DNA of 49,793 bases, taken from NCBI GenBank assembly GCA_018817425.1, contig JAHITX010000099.1:1-49793 (forward strand), written 5' to 3'. The notes beneath the pieces were generated by a model that was not told the DNA's origin, searched no databases, and worked only from the letters and a program-made list of their open reading frames with translations. Source of the stretch: Pseudomonadota bacterium. GTDB taxonomy: Bacteria > Desulfobacterota > Desulfobacteria > Desulfobacterales > RPRI01. Both the position numbers and the translations under genes were made by a program. Within the stretch, counting starts at the first letter, position 1. Each line of letters begins with the position of its first letter. This document shows, one piece after another, positions 1 through 8,058 of the stretch.

Positions 1-43
1 GCTGGTAGAGTTCGTTAAATCGATTTGTTTCAGTTTTATTCAT
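1..43 (-). CDS. N-terminus of a gene running off the left edge (possibly a tyrosine recombinase)
   Basis: Only 14 codons are visible (MNKTETNRFNELYQ), read leftward from an ATG whose first base is 43. The start is well supported by AAAGGAG, spaced about 6 nt upstream. The opening residues recall the N-terminal core-binding region of some phage-type or integron-like tyrosine recombinases ('RFNELY..HL..L'), which would fit the repeat-rich surroundings. Fourteen residues cannot prove a family. A short hairpin (TGCCC/GGGCA, 65-80) lies just upstream of the ribosome-binding site. Confidence 0.5.
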   Translation of the reverse strand, partial: MNKTETNRFNELYQ

Positions 44-138
44 GGTACACTCCTTTATAAATTGTGCCCTGAATTGGGCAGATAAGGGAGTATACACTAA
101 TTTTAATTTTTTCCTGCCGCATCAGCGGCTTCGTTCAA

Positions 139-219
139 CAATGATGCTTAGTGATTTTAAAAGAGAATGATTGTGGTTGGTATAAATAAGAGGTTCAACC
201 TACAAGGTTGAACCAGCAA
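139..219. repeat. 81-bp direct repeat, copy 1
   Basis: This segment, starting CAATGATGCTTAGTG and ending CCAGCAA, recurs at 413-493 with a few substitutions. Each copy carries the hairpin GGTTCAACC/GGTTGAACC near its end (192-214 here). Copy 1 is followed by a second small hairpin (CCAGCA AAG TGCTGG, 213-227) that copy 2 lacks. The two copies bracket the inverted repeat at 261-353. Confidence 0.85.
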
Positions 220-260
220 AGTGCTGGTAAATCACAGAGCATAAAGTTTTCCCCTGTATC

Positions 261-353
261 GTCTTTCTGGCTTGTCCAGAATCTGTAACTGTTAGGTTTA
301 CTTGAACTGAATCATAACTGTTAGGTTCAAGATTCTGGACAAGCCAGAAAGAC
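261..353. repeat. long perfect inverted repeat (23-bp arms) with an internal direct repeat
   Basis: The left arm (261-283) begins GTCTTTCTGGCTTGTCC. The right arm (331-353) is its exact reverse complement, with 23 of 23 positions pairing. The 47-nt loop holds a 13-bp direct repeat, TAACTGTTAGGTT, at 285-297 and 315-327. No coding sequence spans it convincingly. It lies between two copies of an 81-bp direct repeat, so the unit from 139 to 493 looks like a small composite element or recombination product. Confidence 0.85.
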
Positions 354-412
354 CGACTATTACTTTTTTGTTGTGTGTTGGTGATAACACCAATAGAGGA
401 CGAAAAGTCTAC

Positions 413-493
413 CAATGATGCTTAGTGATTTTAGAAGAGGATGATTGTGGTTGGTATAAATAAGAGGTTCAACCTACAAGGTTGAACCAGCAA
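413..493. repeat. 81-bp direct repeat, copy 2
   Basis: Second copy of the 139-219 segment, including the GGTTCAACC/GGTTGAACC hairpin (467-489). After position 493 the sequence diverges into a run of REP-like hairpins. Confidence 0.85.
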
Positions 494-520
494 GCGACTA
501 GCAAAAAGCGAGGTCGCATG

Positions 521-624
521 GATCCCCGCTTTCGCGGGAATGACACGAACACAAGCGCAAGCTACAAACACCCCCTGAATCCCCGATTAGTCGGGACAGG
601 CTCCCCTCTGCTTTGCAGGGGGAC
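521..624. repeat. cluster of REP-like GC-rich hairpins
   Basis: Three short GC-rich hairpins follow one another. The first is CCCGC/GCGGG (525-538), in a context (ATCCCCGCTTTCGCGGGAAT) common to intergenic REP-like elements of proteobacteria. The second is CCCCGA/TCGGGA near 580-595. The third is CCCCTCTGC/GCAGGGGG (603-622). They fill the gap downstream of the P-ATPase remnant and contrast with the AT-rich flanks. No gene is apparent here. Confidence 0.6.
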
Positions 625-650
625 TGCTCTAAACTACCTTCTACTTCTCT

Positions 651-699
651 ACCAACTACCAACTACCAACTACCAACTACCCTCTACCAACTACGAACT
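651..699. repeat. heptamer tandem repeat (ACCAACT)n overlapping the P-ATPase stop codon
   Basis: Seven consecutive 7-bp units read ACCAACT with variants ACCCTCT and ACGAACT. The last units overlap the 3' end of the minus-strand P-ATPase frame, so its final residues (RSW) and its TAG stop are written by the repeat. Changes in unit number would change that protein's C-terminus, because 7 is not a multiple of 3. Confidence 0.85.
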
Positions 700-2663
700 A
701 TCTTCCTCACTTCCTCAAAAACCAACACACTCAAACTCACTCCAATCACAATTGTCCAGTCTTTTAAGGAAAGAGCGGTGGTGTGCATTTTGTCTGTGAA
801 CCAGGGGATGTAAACCATCATTGCGACCATAATGGCGGAAATTGAAACGGCACCCCAAAGGAAAAGATTTCTCTTGAGTTTAAAGACGGAAAATTTAGCG
901 GAACGGGCATTGAAGGCGTTGACCATTTGAATCAGCACCAAGGTCGCAAAAGCCATCGTGGAAGCATGCAGATGGATGTTGTCTTCATCGCTGAGAATTT
1001 CTCCCCATTGCCAACCGGCTTCAAAAAGGTCGTAAATATAGACACCGATTACGAGCAATCCCATCAAGATTCCAAGGAAAAGAAAATGCAGGACGAATTT
1101 TTTTTGCATAATATGTACATTTGAGTCGCGTGGAGGGTCTTCCATAATTTTCGGTTCGCGTCGGTCAATTCCCAGAGCAATCGCAGGTAAAACATCCGTT
1201 CCCAAGTCGATGGCTAAGATCAGGATTGCGGTTAAAGGCGCAGGAACCCCCAGTAAAATTGCAACAAAGATGGTAGTGAGTTCGCCGATATTGCAAGAAA
1301 AAATATACCAAACGAATTTTTTTAAATTCTGATAAATACGCCTTCCTTCTTCCACGGCTGTGATAATGGAAGCAAAACTGTCATCGGTTAAAATCATATT
1401 AGCGGCTTCTTTGGAAACATCCGTTCCCGTAATTCCCATCGCTATTCCGATATCGGCGCGTTTTAACGCGGGTGCGTCATTTACGCCGTCTCCCGTTACC
1501 GCCACAATTTCACCCAGTTCTTTCAAGGCGTTGACGATGCGTTTTTTATCTTCCGGAGCGACGCGCGCAAAAATAATGTCTCTATTTTTTTGCAGTTTTT
1601 TCTTGAGTTCACTTTCACTTAATTTTTCAAGTTCTTCTCCCGTGATTACAGGTGTGTCCTTTTGCGCCAGTTTGATTTTTTGGGCAATTGCTTTCGCGGT
1701 CAATCCGTAATCTCCGGTTATGATAATAACGCGAATACCGGCTTTATGACAAAGTTCAACGGCCGGTTTAACTTCGGGACGCGGAGGATCAATCATGCCA
1801 ACCAGTCCTACGAAGATTAAATCTTTTTCCGCTGTGGCATTGTCTTTGAATTTGTCGGAAACATTTTTACGATAAGCGATTGCCAAAACACGCAAAGCTT
1901 CTTCCGCCATTTGGCTGTATTTCCCTTCAATCTTCTTTTTAAGTTCCGCGGTTAATTTAACAATTTTACCGTTTTCCTGAATGTGTGTGCAAAGCTTAAG
2001 AATTGAATCGGGCGCGCCTTTGACCAAAAGTTCTTGATTGACCAAAACACTCATACGCTTTCTGAAGCTGTCAAAAGGAAATATTTTTAGCTTTTCGGAA
2101 GGATTATTTTTTAAATCAAAACCGCCTTTTTGCGCGGCAACCAAAAGCGAGCCTTCAGTCGGGTCGCCCAAGATTTGCCATTTATTTTTGACTTGAACCA
2201 GTTTTGCTTCATTACAAAGCGCGGAGATAAAGAGTAGTTTTTGAAAATCATCTTGATTGTAATTTTTTGGGAAAATGATTTTTCCTTCCGGTTTATAACC
2301 GACACCTTCGATTTTAATTTCCTTCTCAGAACCAAGTAGAATTTGCGTAACGGTCATTTCATTTTTGGTCAGCGTGCCTGTCTTATCACTGCAAATAACC
2401 GTGGTGCTTCCCAATGTTTCGACGGAAGAAAGTTGTTTGATAATCGCATTCTTTTTGGCCAGACGTTGTACGCCCAGCGCCAAAGCGATGGTGATTGTAG
2501 CAGGCAAACCTTCCGGGACGGCGGCAACGGCGACAGCAACGCTGAATAAAAGCGAGTCTTTCTTTTTAACGTCAATTTTATTAAAATCGTAAGTTTCAAG
2601 TCTTGAGTCTACTTCTTTTTGAGAAAGACCTTCTTCAGAGGTTTGGAAGTTGGGGCGTCTGTA
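684..2663 (-). pseudogene. Ca2+-type P-type ATPase, 5'-truncated and internally deleted
   Basis: The frame encodes most of a type II cation-transporting P-type ATPase. Visible are the M4 motif PEGLPAT, the phosphorylation loop DKTGTLT, the nucleotide-domain TGD, the hinge GDGVNDAP and a C-terminal six-helix domain with AIDLGTDVLPAIALG. Upstream of M4 the frame opens at about 2663 with no ATG and no ribosome-binding site. The first residues (EEGLSQKEVDSRLETYDFN) match the usual N-terminal cap of these pumps, but the next residues already run into M4. Helices M1-M3 and the whole actuator domain with TGES are therefore missing: about 660 codons against roughly 850-900 in intact pumps. The catalytic core is otherwise undamaged, suggesting a recent in-frame deletion. 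Without the actuator domain it cannot complete the transport cycle. The 5' edge abuts the duplicated segment starting at 2679. Confidence 0.85.
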
Positions 2664-2678
2664 TTATTATGTTTTGTT

Positions 2679-2955
2679 TTTAATACTGCATATGATAAGA
2701 GATAGTTATGCATAGGAAAGCGAGGATAGATTTACATGATATACTTCATTGGGAGAATCAAACGCAAAAATATCTTTAGATCCGAAGGACTTATGGCTTC
2801 GGGACAGGCAGCACAAGCGGGACCTGGAATACTTCTACTTGAAAAAATGAGACGTACCGGACTCAAGCTTTGTATTACAGGAAAGGGCCGCTGCAACATC
2901 ACAAATATCGTCGGGATATCCCATAATAGAAGGGAGAAGTTGAAAAAGAAAAGTG
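2679..2955 (+). pseudogene. chimeric duplicate: upstream region plus internal fragment of the HI0933-type flavoprotein gene
   Basis: Three pieces match the downstream flavoprotein locus. Bases 2679-2785 match 5121-5227 (107 bp, few differences). Bases 2786-2921 match coding bases 5356-5491 (136 bp, roughly 90% identical). Bases 2923-2955 resume the match at 5227-5260. An internal coding fragment thus sits inside a copy of the region upstream of the gene. The fragment remains open in the flavoprotein frame within an 80-codon ORF (2736-2978) and keeps the GLM-GQAAQAG, LLLEKM and GKGRCNITNI segments. It lacks the GGGPAG nucleotide-binding start and everything after about residue 59. It cannot be a functional enzyme. 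Confidence 0.8.
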
Positions 2956-3089
2956 GTTTGTGGAAAACAGCCCGTTGATTATTGAATAAGAAGCCCAAAC
3001 GTACAGCTGTTGGAGATTTCTTCTTTAAACGCTTTTATATTTGCCATGATAATACTTTCGAGATACAAGTTTTCTTGCTTAAATCACAA

Positions 3090-3860
3090 TTCAAGGTTTG
3101 ACCTCAAACGCCAGTAATGCACGGAGGCCGGCGTTTTGCATCCCCACTTCAATGGCCAGGGTTCGCTTTCTCTTTAAATCAAAACGATAGACTATAGCGG
3201 CCCCATATCCTAGTCGAATGCCAAGAAGATTATGTACAAATACGGCAAAAAATACGATTCCGGTTAGAGTCAGAAAGTAATCCCGGTTCATAGCAACCAC
3301 CATGGCGCAGATTATAGCCACGAATGCGGCCGAAAAGGCAGGGGGGCATAGCTGAACCGATTGATCTGTTTTTTAAAAAAGTTCCTCAGGAGAAAATCGA
3401 TGAATAGTGGGGCAATCAACGTAATGATCGTAAGAAACATCTTAAAAAACGGTCAAGCAATGTATGGGCATAAAAGAGCAACAGCGCAGGCGCAAGCACG
3501 GGCGAGATCAGGATTGCAATACTTGTCAGTGTAATGGAATAGGCCACATCTGTACGGGCAAGGTATGCGATGACATTGCTTACCATTGCCCCCGGTATGC
3601 AGCCCACAAGGATCGGACCCAGTTTCGGTGGGATTGAAAGATACAGGAGTTCACCGATCATAAACCCCAGGGCAGGCATGATTAAAATCTGGGAAAAGAT
3701 GCCCAGACCAACGACATAGGGTCTTTTAAGGGTGGTTTCGAAATCGGAAAAATTTTAGACCGCGCCGATTCCCACCATTGTGCAAAAAACATCAGGTATA
3801 GGTAGGGCCATAATATGTGAAACCCGCCGGGATAAAAAAATCCTACTACCCCCAGCAAAA
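3090..3860 (-). pseudogene. frameshifted bile acid:sodium symporter (BASS/SBF) family remnant
   Basis: Minus-strand fragments in different frames line up as one degraded membrane transporter. An upstream piece (about 3416-3720) reads MPALGFMIGELLYL...PKLGPILVGCIPGAMVSNV. A middle piece begins MFLTIITLIAPLF. A downstream piece (3091-3321) ends with IEVGMQNAGL, a signature of Na+-dependent bile-acid symporter-like proteins. At least two frameshifts separate them, and the end after the NAGL motif is missing. Family assignment rests on the IEVGMQNAGL and GCIPGAMVSN motifs. Confidence 0.75.
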
Positions 3861-3956
3861 CCTCCCAGAGGGGCGTGAGACGAGAAAAACCTTCAAATAT
3901 TTTTTTGCCCTTGTCAGGATATTGCCTTTGAAGGAAATTTCGCTTTGGGCCAATAA

Positions 3957-3989
3957 AAAAAGCAAAGGCCGCTACAACCTTTGCTTTTT
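3957..3989 (-). terminator. rho-independent terminator of the PEP-CTERM gene
   Basis: The 12-bp arms AAAAAGCAAAGG (3957-3968) and CCTTTGCTTTTT (3978-3989) pair perfectly around a 9-nt loop. Read on the minus strand, the stem is followed by a T-run. It lies 22 bp beyond the stop codon of the gene ending at 4011. Confidence 0.8.
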
Positions 3990-4010
3990 AAAATAGTATT
4001 TCGTACAGAG

Positions 4011-4832
4011 TTAATTGCTGCGCCTTCTTATGAAAGCGATCATTCCCAAAAAGCCTGAGCCCATCAACCATATGGCTCCTGGAATGGGAACGGTTGTAGC
4101 ACCAAGCGCTAAATCCGTGGTGTCATCAAAGGTTAAATTAAGGGTGTTGTATGCATCAGCCGATGAATTGGAGCCGACGGCTGTGGCATTTAGAGTAGAA
4201 ACTACGTAGAAAGACTGGCCTGGATCCAGGTCCAGAAAAATCGAGTTCGAAGTAGAACCATTCGTGATGGTATCTAAAAAACTAAGAGCCATTGATGAAT
4301 TATCATAATCTTCATCATAAAACAATTTGGCCCCAAGCTCAAATAAAAGGGTTCCTGGATCATAACAGTAATCAAAATTAATCGGTTGATAAACATAAAT
4401 TTCGGCACCTATAATAACGCTATCACTCGCAGCCGGGTCGTAAAGGCTTCCGGTTAGAATTGCGTTTAGGGTAAGTGTTGTTGAAGCAGCGCCGGTATAG
4501 GTATAGCCTTGAATGGTCCTTGCGTTGGCCCAGGCTCCGTTTATGCCATCAAAATGTTCTGCCTTGGCTTTAAGCGTAGATGCAATACCCAGAACAGATT
4601 CAGCATCTGCCGAGCCTCGTGAATCTGTAATACTACTTTGTGCGTAGGACACTCCTTGCCCGCCATCGTTAGTGGGATTAAAATCTGTATAATAACTAGG
4701 CGCATAGAATGTGGCGGCGGATGTTTCCGTGCCGTAAATGTTACTCCCCAATGCCGCAGATACATATGTCAGTTCCCCAAGAAACAGGGCGAAGACCCCC
4801 AAGAATAAAATACCCAAAACCCTTTTTTTCAT
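4011..4832 (-). CDS. secreted PEP-CTERM sorting-domain protein
   Basis: This 273-residue protein has a signal peptide (MKKRVLGILFLGVFALFLGE, cleavage probably after YVSAA near residue 28). The mature region is Ser/Thr/Asn/Asp-rich and low in Cys, of unknown fold. It ends with a canonical PEP-CTERM-like tripartite tail: VPIPGAIWL, a hydrophobic helix, then RRRSN. Proteins with this tail are exported, cut by an exosortase in the membrane, and usually associated with extracellular polysaccharide or biofilm matrix. No exosortase gene is in the window. The start has a clear GGAGGC ribosome-binding site about 4 nt upstream. It is transcribed alone and ends at the 3957-3989 terminator. Confidence 0.85.
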   Translation of the reverse strand: MKKRVLGILFLGVFALFLGELTYVSAALGSNIYGTETSAATFYAPSYYTDFNPTNDGGQGVSYAQSSITDSRGSADAESVLGIASTLKAKAEHFDGINGAWANARTIQGYTYTGAASTTLTLNAILTGSLYDPAASDSVIIGAEIYVYQPINFDYCYDPGTLLFELGAKLFYDEDYDNSSMALSFLDTITNGSTSNSIFLDLDPGQSFYVVSTLNATAVGSNSSADAYNTLNLTFDDTTDLALGATTVPIPGAIWLMGSGFLGMIAFIRRRSN

Positions 4833-5314
4833 TGTGCCTCCTTTTAATATTAATTGATTTTTCTGAATGATACCCCAAGCTCACCAAAATTACGGCTGGC
4901 GAGAGTTTCTCCCATAAATCCATAGATTATGTTGTATATAAAAAATAGGTACGCCGATATGGTTTAATTAATTGGAAATAATGTAATAATTTTCTATAAG
5001 AAAATAACTATAAAAATAATAGTGTGTCAAGAAAAATATTAAATATATTAAAAGATGTTAAAGGAGAAATAGGGCCAAACATAGAATGGGGCCGGAATGC
5101 TTATGTAATTATGCTTTATATTTAATACTGCATATGATAAGAGATAGTTATGCATAGGAAAGCGAGGATGGATTTGCATGATATACTTCATTAGGAGAAT
5201 CAAACGCAAAAATATCTTTAGATCCGATAATAGATGGGATATGTTAAAAAAGAAAAAGTAATTAAAGGTCAAATATAGACCCCATTTTATAGGATTAAAG
5301 ATGGCAAAGAATAT
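4833..5314. other. AT-rich intergenic region with the original copy of the duplicated segment
   Basis: No convincing gene is present. Bases 5121-5227 are the second copy of the 107-bp segment also found at 2679-2785, followed by the stretch related to 2923-2955. The remainder is very AT-rich and should hold the promoters for the minus-strand PEP-CTERM gene and the plus-strand flavoprotein gene. I could not pick a clear -35/-10 pair. Confidence 0.6.
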
Positions 5315-6568
5315 ATGAAGGCGCGAAAAATAATTGTTATAGGCGGTGGCCCTGCAGGACTTATGGCTGCGGGACAGGCAGCACAAGCGGGAGCTGAAAC
5401 ACTTCTACTGGAAAAAATGAGACATACCGGACTCAAGCTCTGTATTACAGGAAAGGGCCGCTGCAACATCACAAATATCGCCGGGATATCCGACTTTATT
5501 TCCCATTTCGGCAAAACCGGCTCTTTTCTTCGTCAAGCCTTTGCCAGGTTCTTCAATACCGATCTCATGGAATTCTTCAATGAGCTGGGTTTAGAGTTGG
5601 CAACAGAAAGAGGCGGCCGGGTTTTTCCTGCAAGCGGCAAAGCGCCGGATGTCCACAGAGTTCTTCTGCAATGGAATAAAAAAGCCGGAGTCGCTATAAA
5701 AAATTCCTCTTCTGTTGATAAAATACTGATACATAACAAACGCATCATTGGTGTTGTTGCTCAAGGCAGGGAAATCTCCTGTGATGCCGTTATCTTGGCA
5801 TTGGGCGGAGCCTCCTATCCGGCTACAGGTTCAACCGGAGACGGCTACAGCCTTTCTGAATCCGCAGGACATACAGTAATACCGGTCCGCCAGGCGCTTG
5901 TTCCACTTGAAACCTCCGGAGATGAAGCAAAAAGGATGACTGGTCTTAATCTTCGCAATGTGAAAGCCAAAATGTTTGTAAACGGTAAGAAAAAAAGGGA
6001 AGAATTTGGTGAGATTGTTTTTGCCGAATTTGGATTGACAGGACCTGCAATTCTCACCCTGAGCGGTGAGGCGGTGGACAGCTTGCGCAATGGGCACAAA
6101 ATCACCCTTTCACTTGATCTCAAACCTGCCCTTGATGAAAAAAAACTTGATGCACGTCTTTTGCGAGACATTGCTTCCAGGGGCAAGGAGCAAATCAGCA
6201 GTTTTCTGCGGGGGGTAATCCCGAGAGAAATGGTTCCTGTCTGCCTTGATTTCATCCAAATACCAGCCGATTATCAGGTTTGCAATATCTCAGCAAAACA
6301 ACGCTTGCGCATTAGGACCTGGCTCAAGGATTTCCGGCTGGATGTCGTTGGATACAGACCGTTTGCTGAGGCAATTATTACAGCTGGTGGAATAGACACC
6401 CGCGAAATTGACCCCAGAACTATGGAATCCAAGAAAACAAAGGGTCTCTTTTTTGCCGGAGAGCTGATAGACATTCAGGCTGACACAGGTGGATACAATC
6501 TGCAGGCGGCATTCTCAACCGGCTGGATAGCGGGACGTAGTGCTGCGCAAATAACTAACGAATCTTAA
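5315..6568 (+). CDS. HI0933/BaiN-like NAD(P)/FAD-dependent oxidoreductase
   Basis: At 417 residues this is the usual length for the HI0933 family (often annotated 'aminoacetone oxidase family FAD-binding enzyme' or BaiN-like). The N-terminus shows the dinucleotide-binding motif GGGPAGLMAAGQAAQ (about residues 10-24) and LLLEKM. The family signature GKGRCNITN follows, then FxxxGLEL and GRVFPASGKA. Near the C-terminus are ITAGGI, GLFFAGELID and GGYNLQAAFSTG, which complete the FAD site. The enzyme is cytoplasmic. Its substrate cannot be read from the sequence; BaiN acts on bile-acid intermediates, but most homologues are uncharacterised. It heads a tight run with the ThrRS editing-domain protein (25-bp gap) and the O-methyltransferase. 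Part of the gene is duplicated at 2786-2921. Confidence 0.9.
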   Translation: MKARKIIVIGGGPAGLMAAGQAAQAGAETLLLEKMRHTGLKLCITGKGRCNITNIAGISDFISHFGKTGSFLRQAFARFFNTDLMEFFNELGLELATERGGRVFPASGKAPDVHRVLLQWNKKAGVAIKNSSSVDKILIHNKRIIGVVAQGREISCDAVILALGGASYPATGSTGDGYSLSESAGHTVIPVRQALVPLETSGDEAKRMTGLNLRNVKAKMFVNGKKKREEFGEIVFAEFGLTGPAILTLSGEAVDSLRNGHKITLSLDLKPALDEKKLDARLLRDIASRGKEQISSFLRGVIPREMVPVCLDFIQIPADYQVCNISAKQRLRIRTWLKDFRLDVVGYRPFAEAIITAGGIDTREIDPRTMESKKTKGLFFAGELIDIQADTGGYNLQAAFSTGWIAGRSAAQITNES

Positions 6569-6593
6569 AGTTGATAATAAACGAGGATAAATA

Positions 6594-7001
6594 ATGCGCT
6601 TACTGTTCTGGTATTGCGACCGATTCGCCTGGAATCCGTCAATGAAAACCCTTGACAACGCTCCTGATGCATTTCCCATGGCTTACGAACAAACGGTAGT
6701 GGCCTTCATCCATGTGGAACCACCAGACGTGTTGGATAAAAGCTCAGCCGAAACCAAACTGGTAAAAAACGCCAAATGGATGGCCAGAAAATGGGAAACC
6801 CAAAAAATTGTTTTGCACTCGTTCACCCATCTGGGAGAACAAAAGGCGGACAATGAGGAGGCCGGAAAGCTTATCGACCGGGTGCAGAAGCGATTGGAAA
6901 CGGCCGGGTATGCTGCGGTTCAGACACCTTACGGCTATTTCAATGACCTTTCCATGGATGCGCCGGGGCATCCGCTGGCAAGGATTTACAAGGAGTTTTA
7001 G
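6594..7001 (+). CDS. free-standing threonyl-tRNA synthetase editing-domain protein
   Basis: The 135-residue protein matches the archaeal-type ThrRS N-terminal editing domain (tRNA-Thr_ED family, a D-aminoacyl-tRNA-deacylase-like fold). Indicative segments are MRLLFWYCDRFAW, VVAFIHVEP, the strand and loop KIVLHSFTHLGEQKA, and the C-terminal QTPYGYFNDLSMDAPGHP. The family removes mischarged Ser from tRNA-Thr. In bacteria such solo copies are found without the archaeal synthetase body, and a proofreading role here is inference. The start has a GAGG ribosome-binding site, and the stop is 15 bp before the next gene, so it is probably co-transcribed with its neighbours. Confidence 0.85.
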   Translation: MRLLFWYCDRFAWNPSMKTLDNAPDAFPMAYEQTVVAFIHVEPPDVLDKSSAETKLVKNAKWMARKWETQKIVLHSFTHLGEQKADNEEAGKLIDRVQKRLETAGYAAVQTPYGYFNDLSMDAPGHPLARIYKEF

Positions 7002-7016
7002 CGTACAGGAGATACT

Positions 7017-7730
7017 ATGAGCCAAAAACCTGACAATACTTTTCAAAAAGATAAAAACAATTCAAACGGCATATACTGCTTCATGGATGTGGTTGCCAAG
7101 GAAGCAGAGAAATATGCGGCGGTTCATACATCTCCCATGTCGCCTCTTCTTGAAGAGATTGAACAGTTCACCCTGACCAATACCACCTATCCCAGCATGC
7201 TTACCGGCCGGGTCGAAGGCCGGTTCCTGCAACTGATCGTTCAACTTTCCGGTGCCAAAAACATCGTCGATATCGGCACCTTTACCGGTTATTCCGCCCT
7301 CGCTATGGCCGAGGTGCTACCACAAGACGGCAGTATTATCACTATTGAACATAATCCGGAGCATGAGAAGTTAGCGCAGAGTTTCTTCGACCGGCACCCC
7401 GATAAAAATAAAATCACAATTCACCTGGGTGAAGCTCTGGAAATTCTAAAAACCCTGCCGGACGGTCAGACCGATTTGGTCTTTATCGATGCCGATAAGC
7501 AAAACTACATTGCATATTACGAAGAATCCATGCGGATTTTGCGAAACAGCGGTCTGATTCTTGCTGATAATACCCTGTGGTATGGGAGGATATTTGATCC
7601 ACAGGACGATGACAGCCGGGCAATGGCAGACTTTAATGAAAGGGTGAACACAGACGAACGTGCCCAAAAGCTGTTTTTGACAATTCGTGACGGTATATAC
7701 CTTATAAGGAAACACAGCAGTATGGTATGA
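7017..7730 (+). CDS. class I SAM-dependent O-methyltransferase (caffeoyl-CoA/COMT-like)
   Basis: The 237-residue protein has the Methyltransf_3 layout: a helical N-terminus (residues ~25-75), SAM motif I VDIGTFTGYSALAMAE, then the acidic strand end IITIEHNPE. The metal-binding region is DLVFIDADKQNY, followed by GLILADNTLWYGR. Members methylate catechol-like hydroxyls with divalent metal; the substrate here is unknown. The chosen ATG follows AGGAGA by 5 nt. An internal ATG (codon 23) would remove a charged leader and cannot be excluded. It is the third gene of the run starting at 5315, and the palindromic element at 7755-7896 begins 24 bp after its stop. Confidence 0.9.
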   Translation: MSQKPDNTFQKDKNNSNGIYCFMDVVAKEAEKYAAVHTSPMSPLLEEIEQFTLTNTTYPSMLTGRVEGRFLQLIVQLSGAKNIVDIGTFTGYSALAMAEVLPQDGSIITIEHNPEHEKLAQSFFDRHPDKNKITIHLGEALEILKTLPDGQTDLVFIDADKQNYIAYYEESMRILRNSGLILADNTLWYGRIFDPQDDDSRAMADFNERVNTDERAQKLFLTIRDGIYLIRKHSSMV

Positions 7731-7754
7731 AGAGTTATTATGGCGAAAGCAAGA

Positions 7755-7896
7755 GAGCCAGTTTCAAAACGCCCCATTTTGGCCGATCTCTGCGTTGGGC
7801 TCAAATTTCAATCCTCGAAATACTCTATGTATTTCTGTGGTTGAAATTTTCTCCCGCCTTGAGCTTGACCAAACTGAAACGTTTTGAAAGTGGCTC
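7755..7896 (+). repeat. palindromic GAGCCA element, copy 1 (142 bp)
   Basis: The element starts GAGCCAGTTTCAAAACG and ends ACGTTTTGAAAGTGGCTC; its terminal 28 bp pair with about 4 mismatches. The centre holds ATTTCAA/TTGAAAT arms around CTCGAAATACTCTATGTATTTC. It is nearly identical to copies at 8058, 22245 and 32627, with longer versions at 43052 and 45391. Copies 1 and 2 are in the same orientation, 161 bp apart. Flanking bases (AAGA and ATTG) show no duplication. It lies directly downstream of the O-methyltransferase gene. Confidence 0.9.
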
Positions 7897-8041
7897 ATTG
7901 GATAAATATTTTTATGGTACCTGGCTTTATAACTAGTGGCATTGTTATAGATAACATGGTATATATAATAAATCACTAGCGCATAATACATCGTACGATA
8001 AGGCAAAAATCCGCGGTACCTCATATCGGTTATTATCTAAA

Positions 8042-8058
8042 AGGAGGACATATCAATG
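8042..8058 (+). promoter_or_regulatory. orphaned ribosome-binding site and start codon cut off by a palindromic element
   Basis: AAGGAGGACATATCAATG (8041-8058) is an ideal Shine-Dalgarno plus ATG. However, the G of this ATG is the first base of palindromic element copy 2. Translation from it would enter the element, not the membrane-protein gene starting at 8202. The real gene now has only element sequence upstream. Both ATGs sit in CAATGAG, as expected if the element landed at the original start and duplicated CAAT. Confidence 0.7.

Noticed and set aside
7727-7936. 69-codon plus-strand frame across element copy 1
   Set aside because: It runs through the palindromic element, and similar frames appear in other copies only because the elements are alike.
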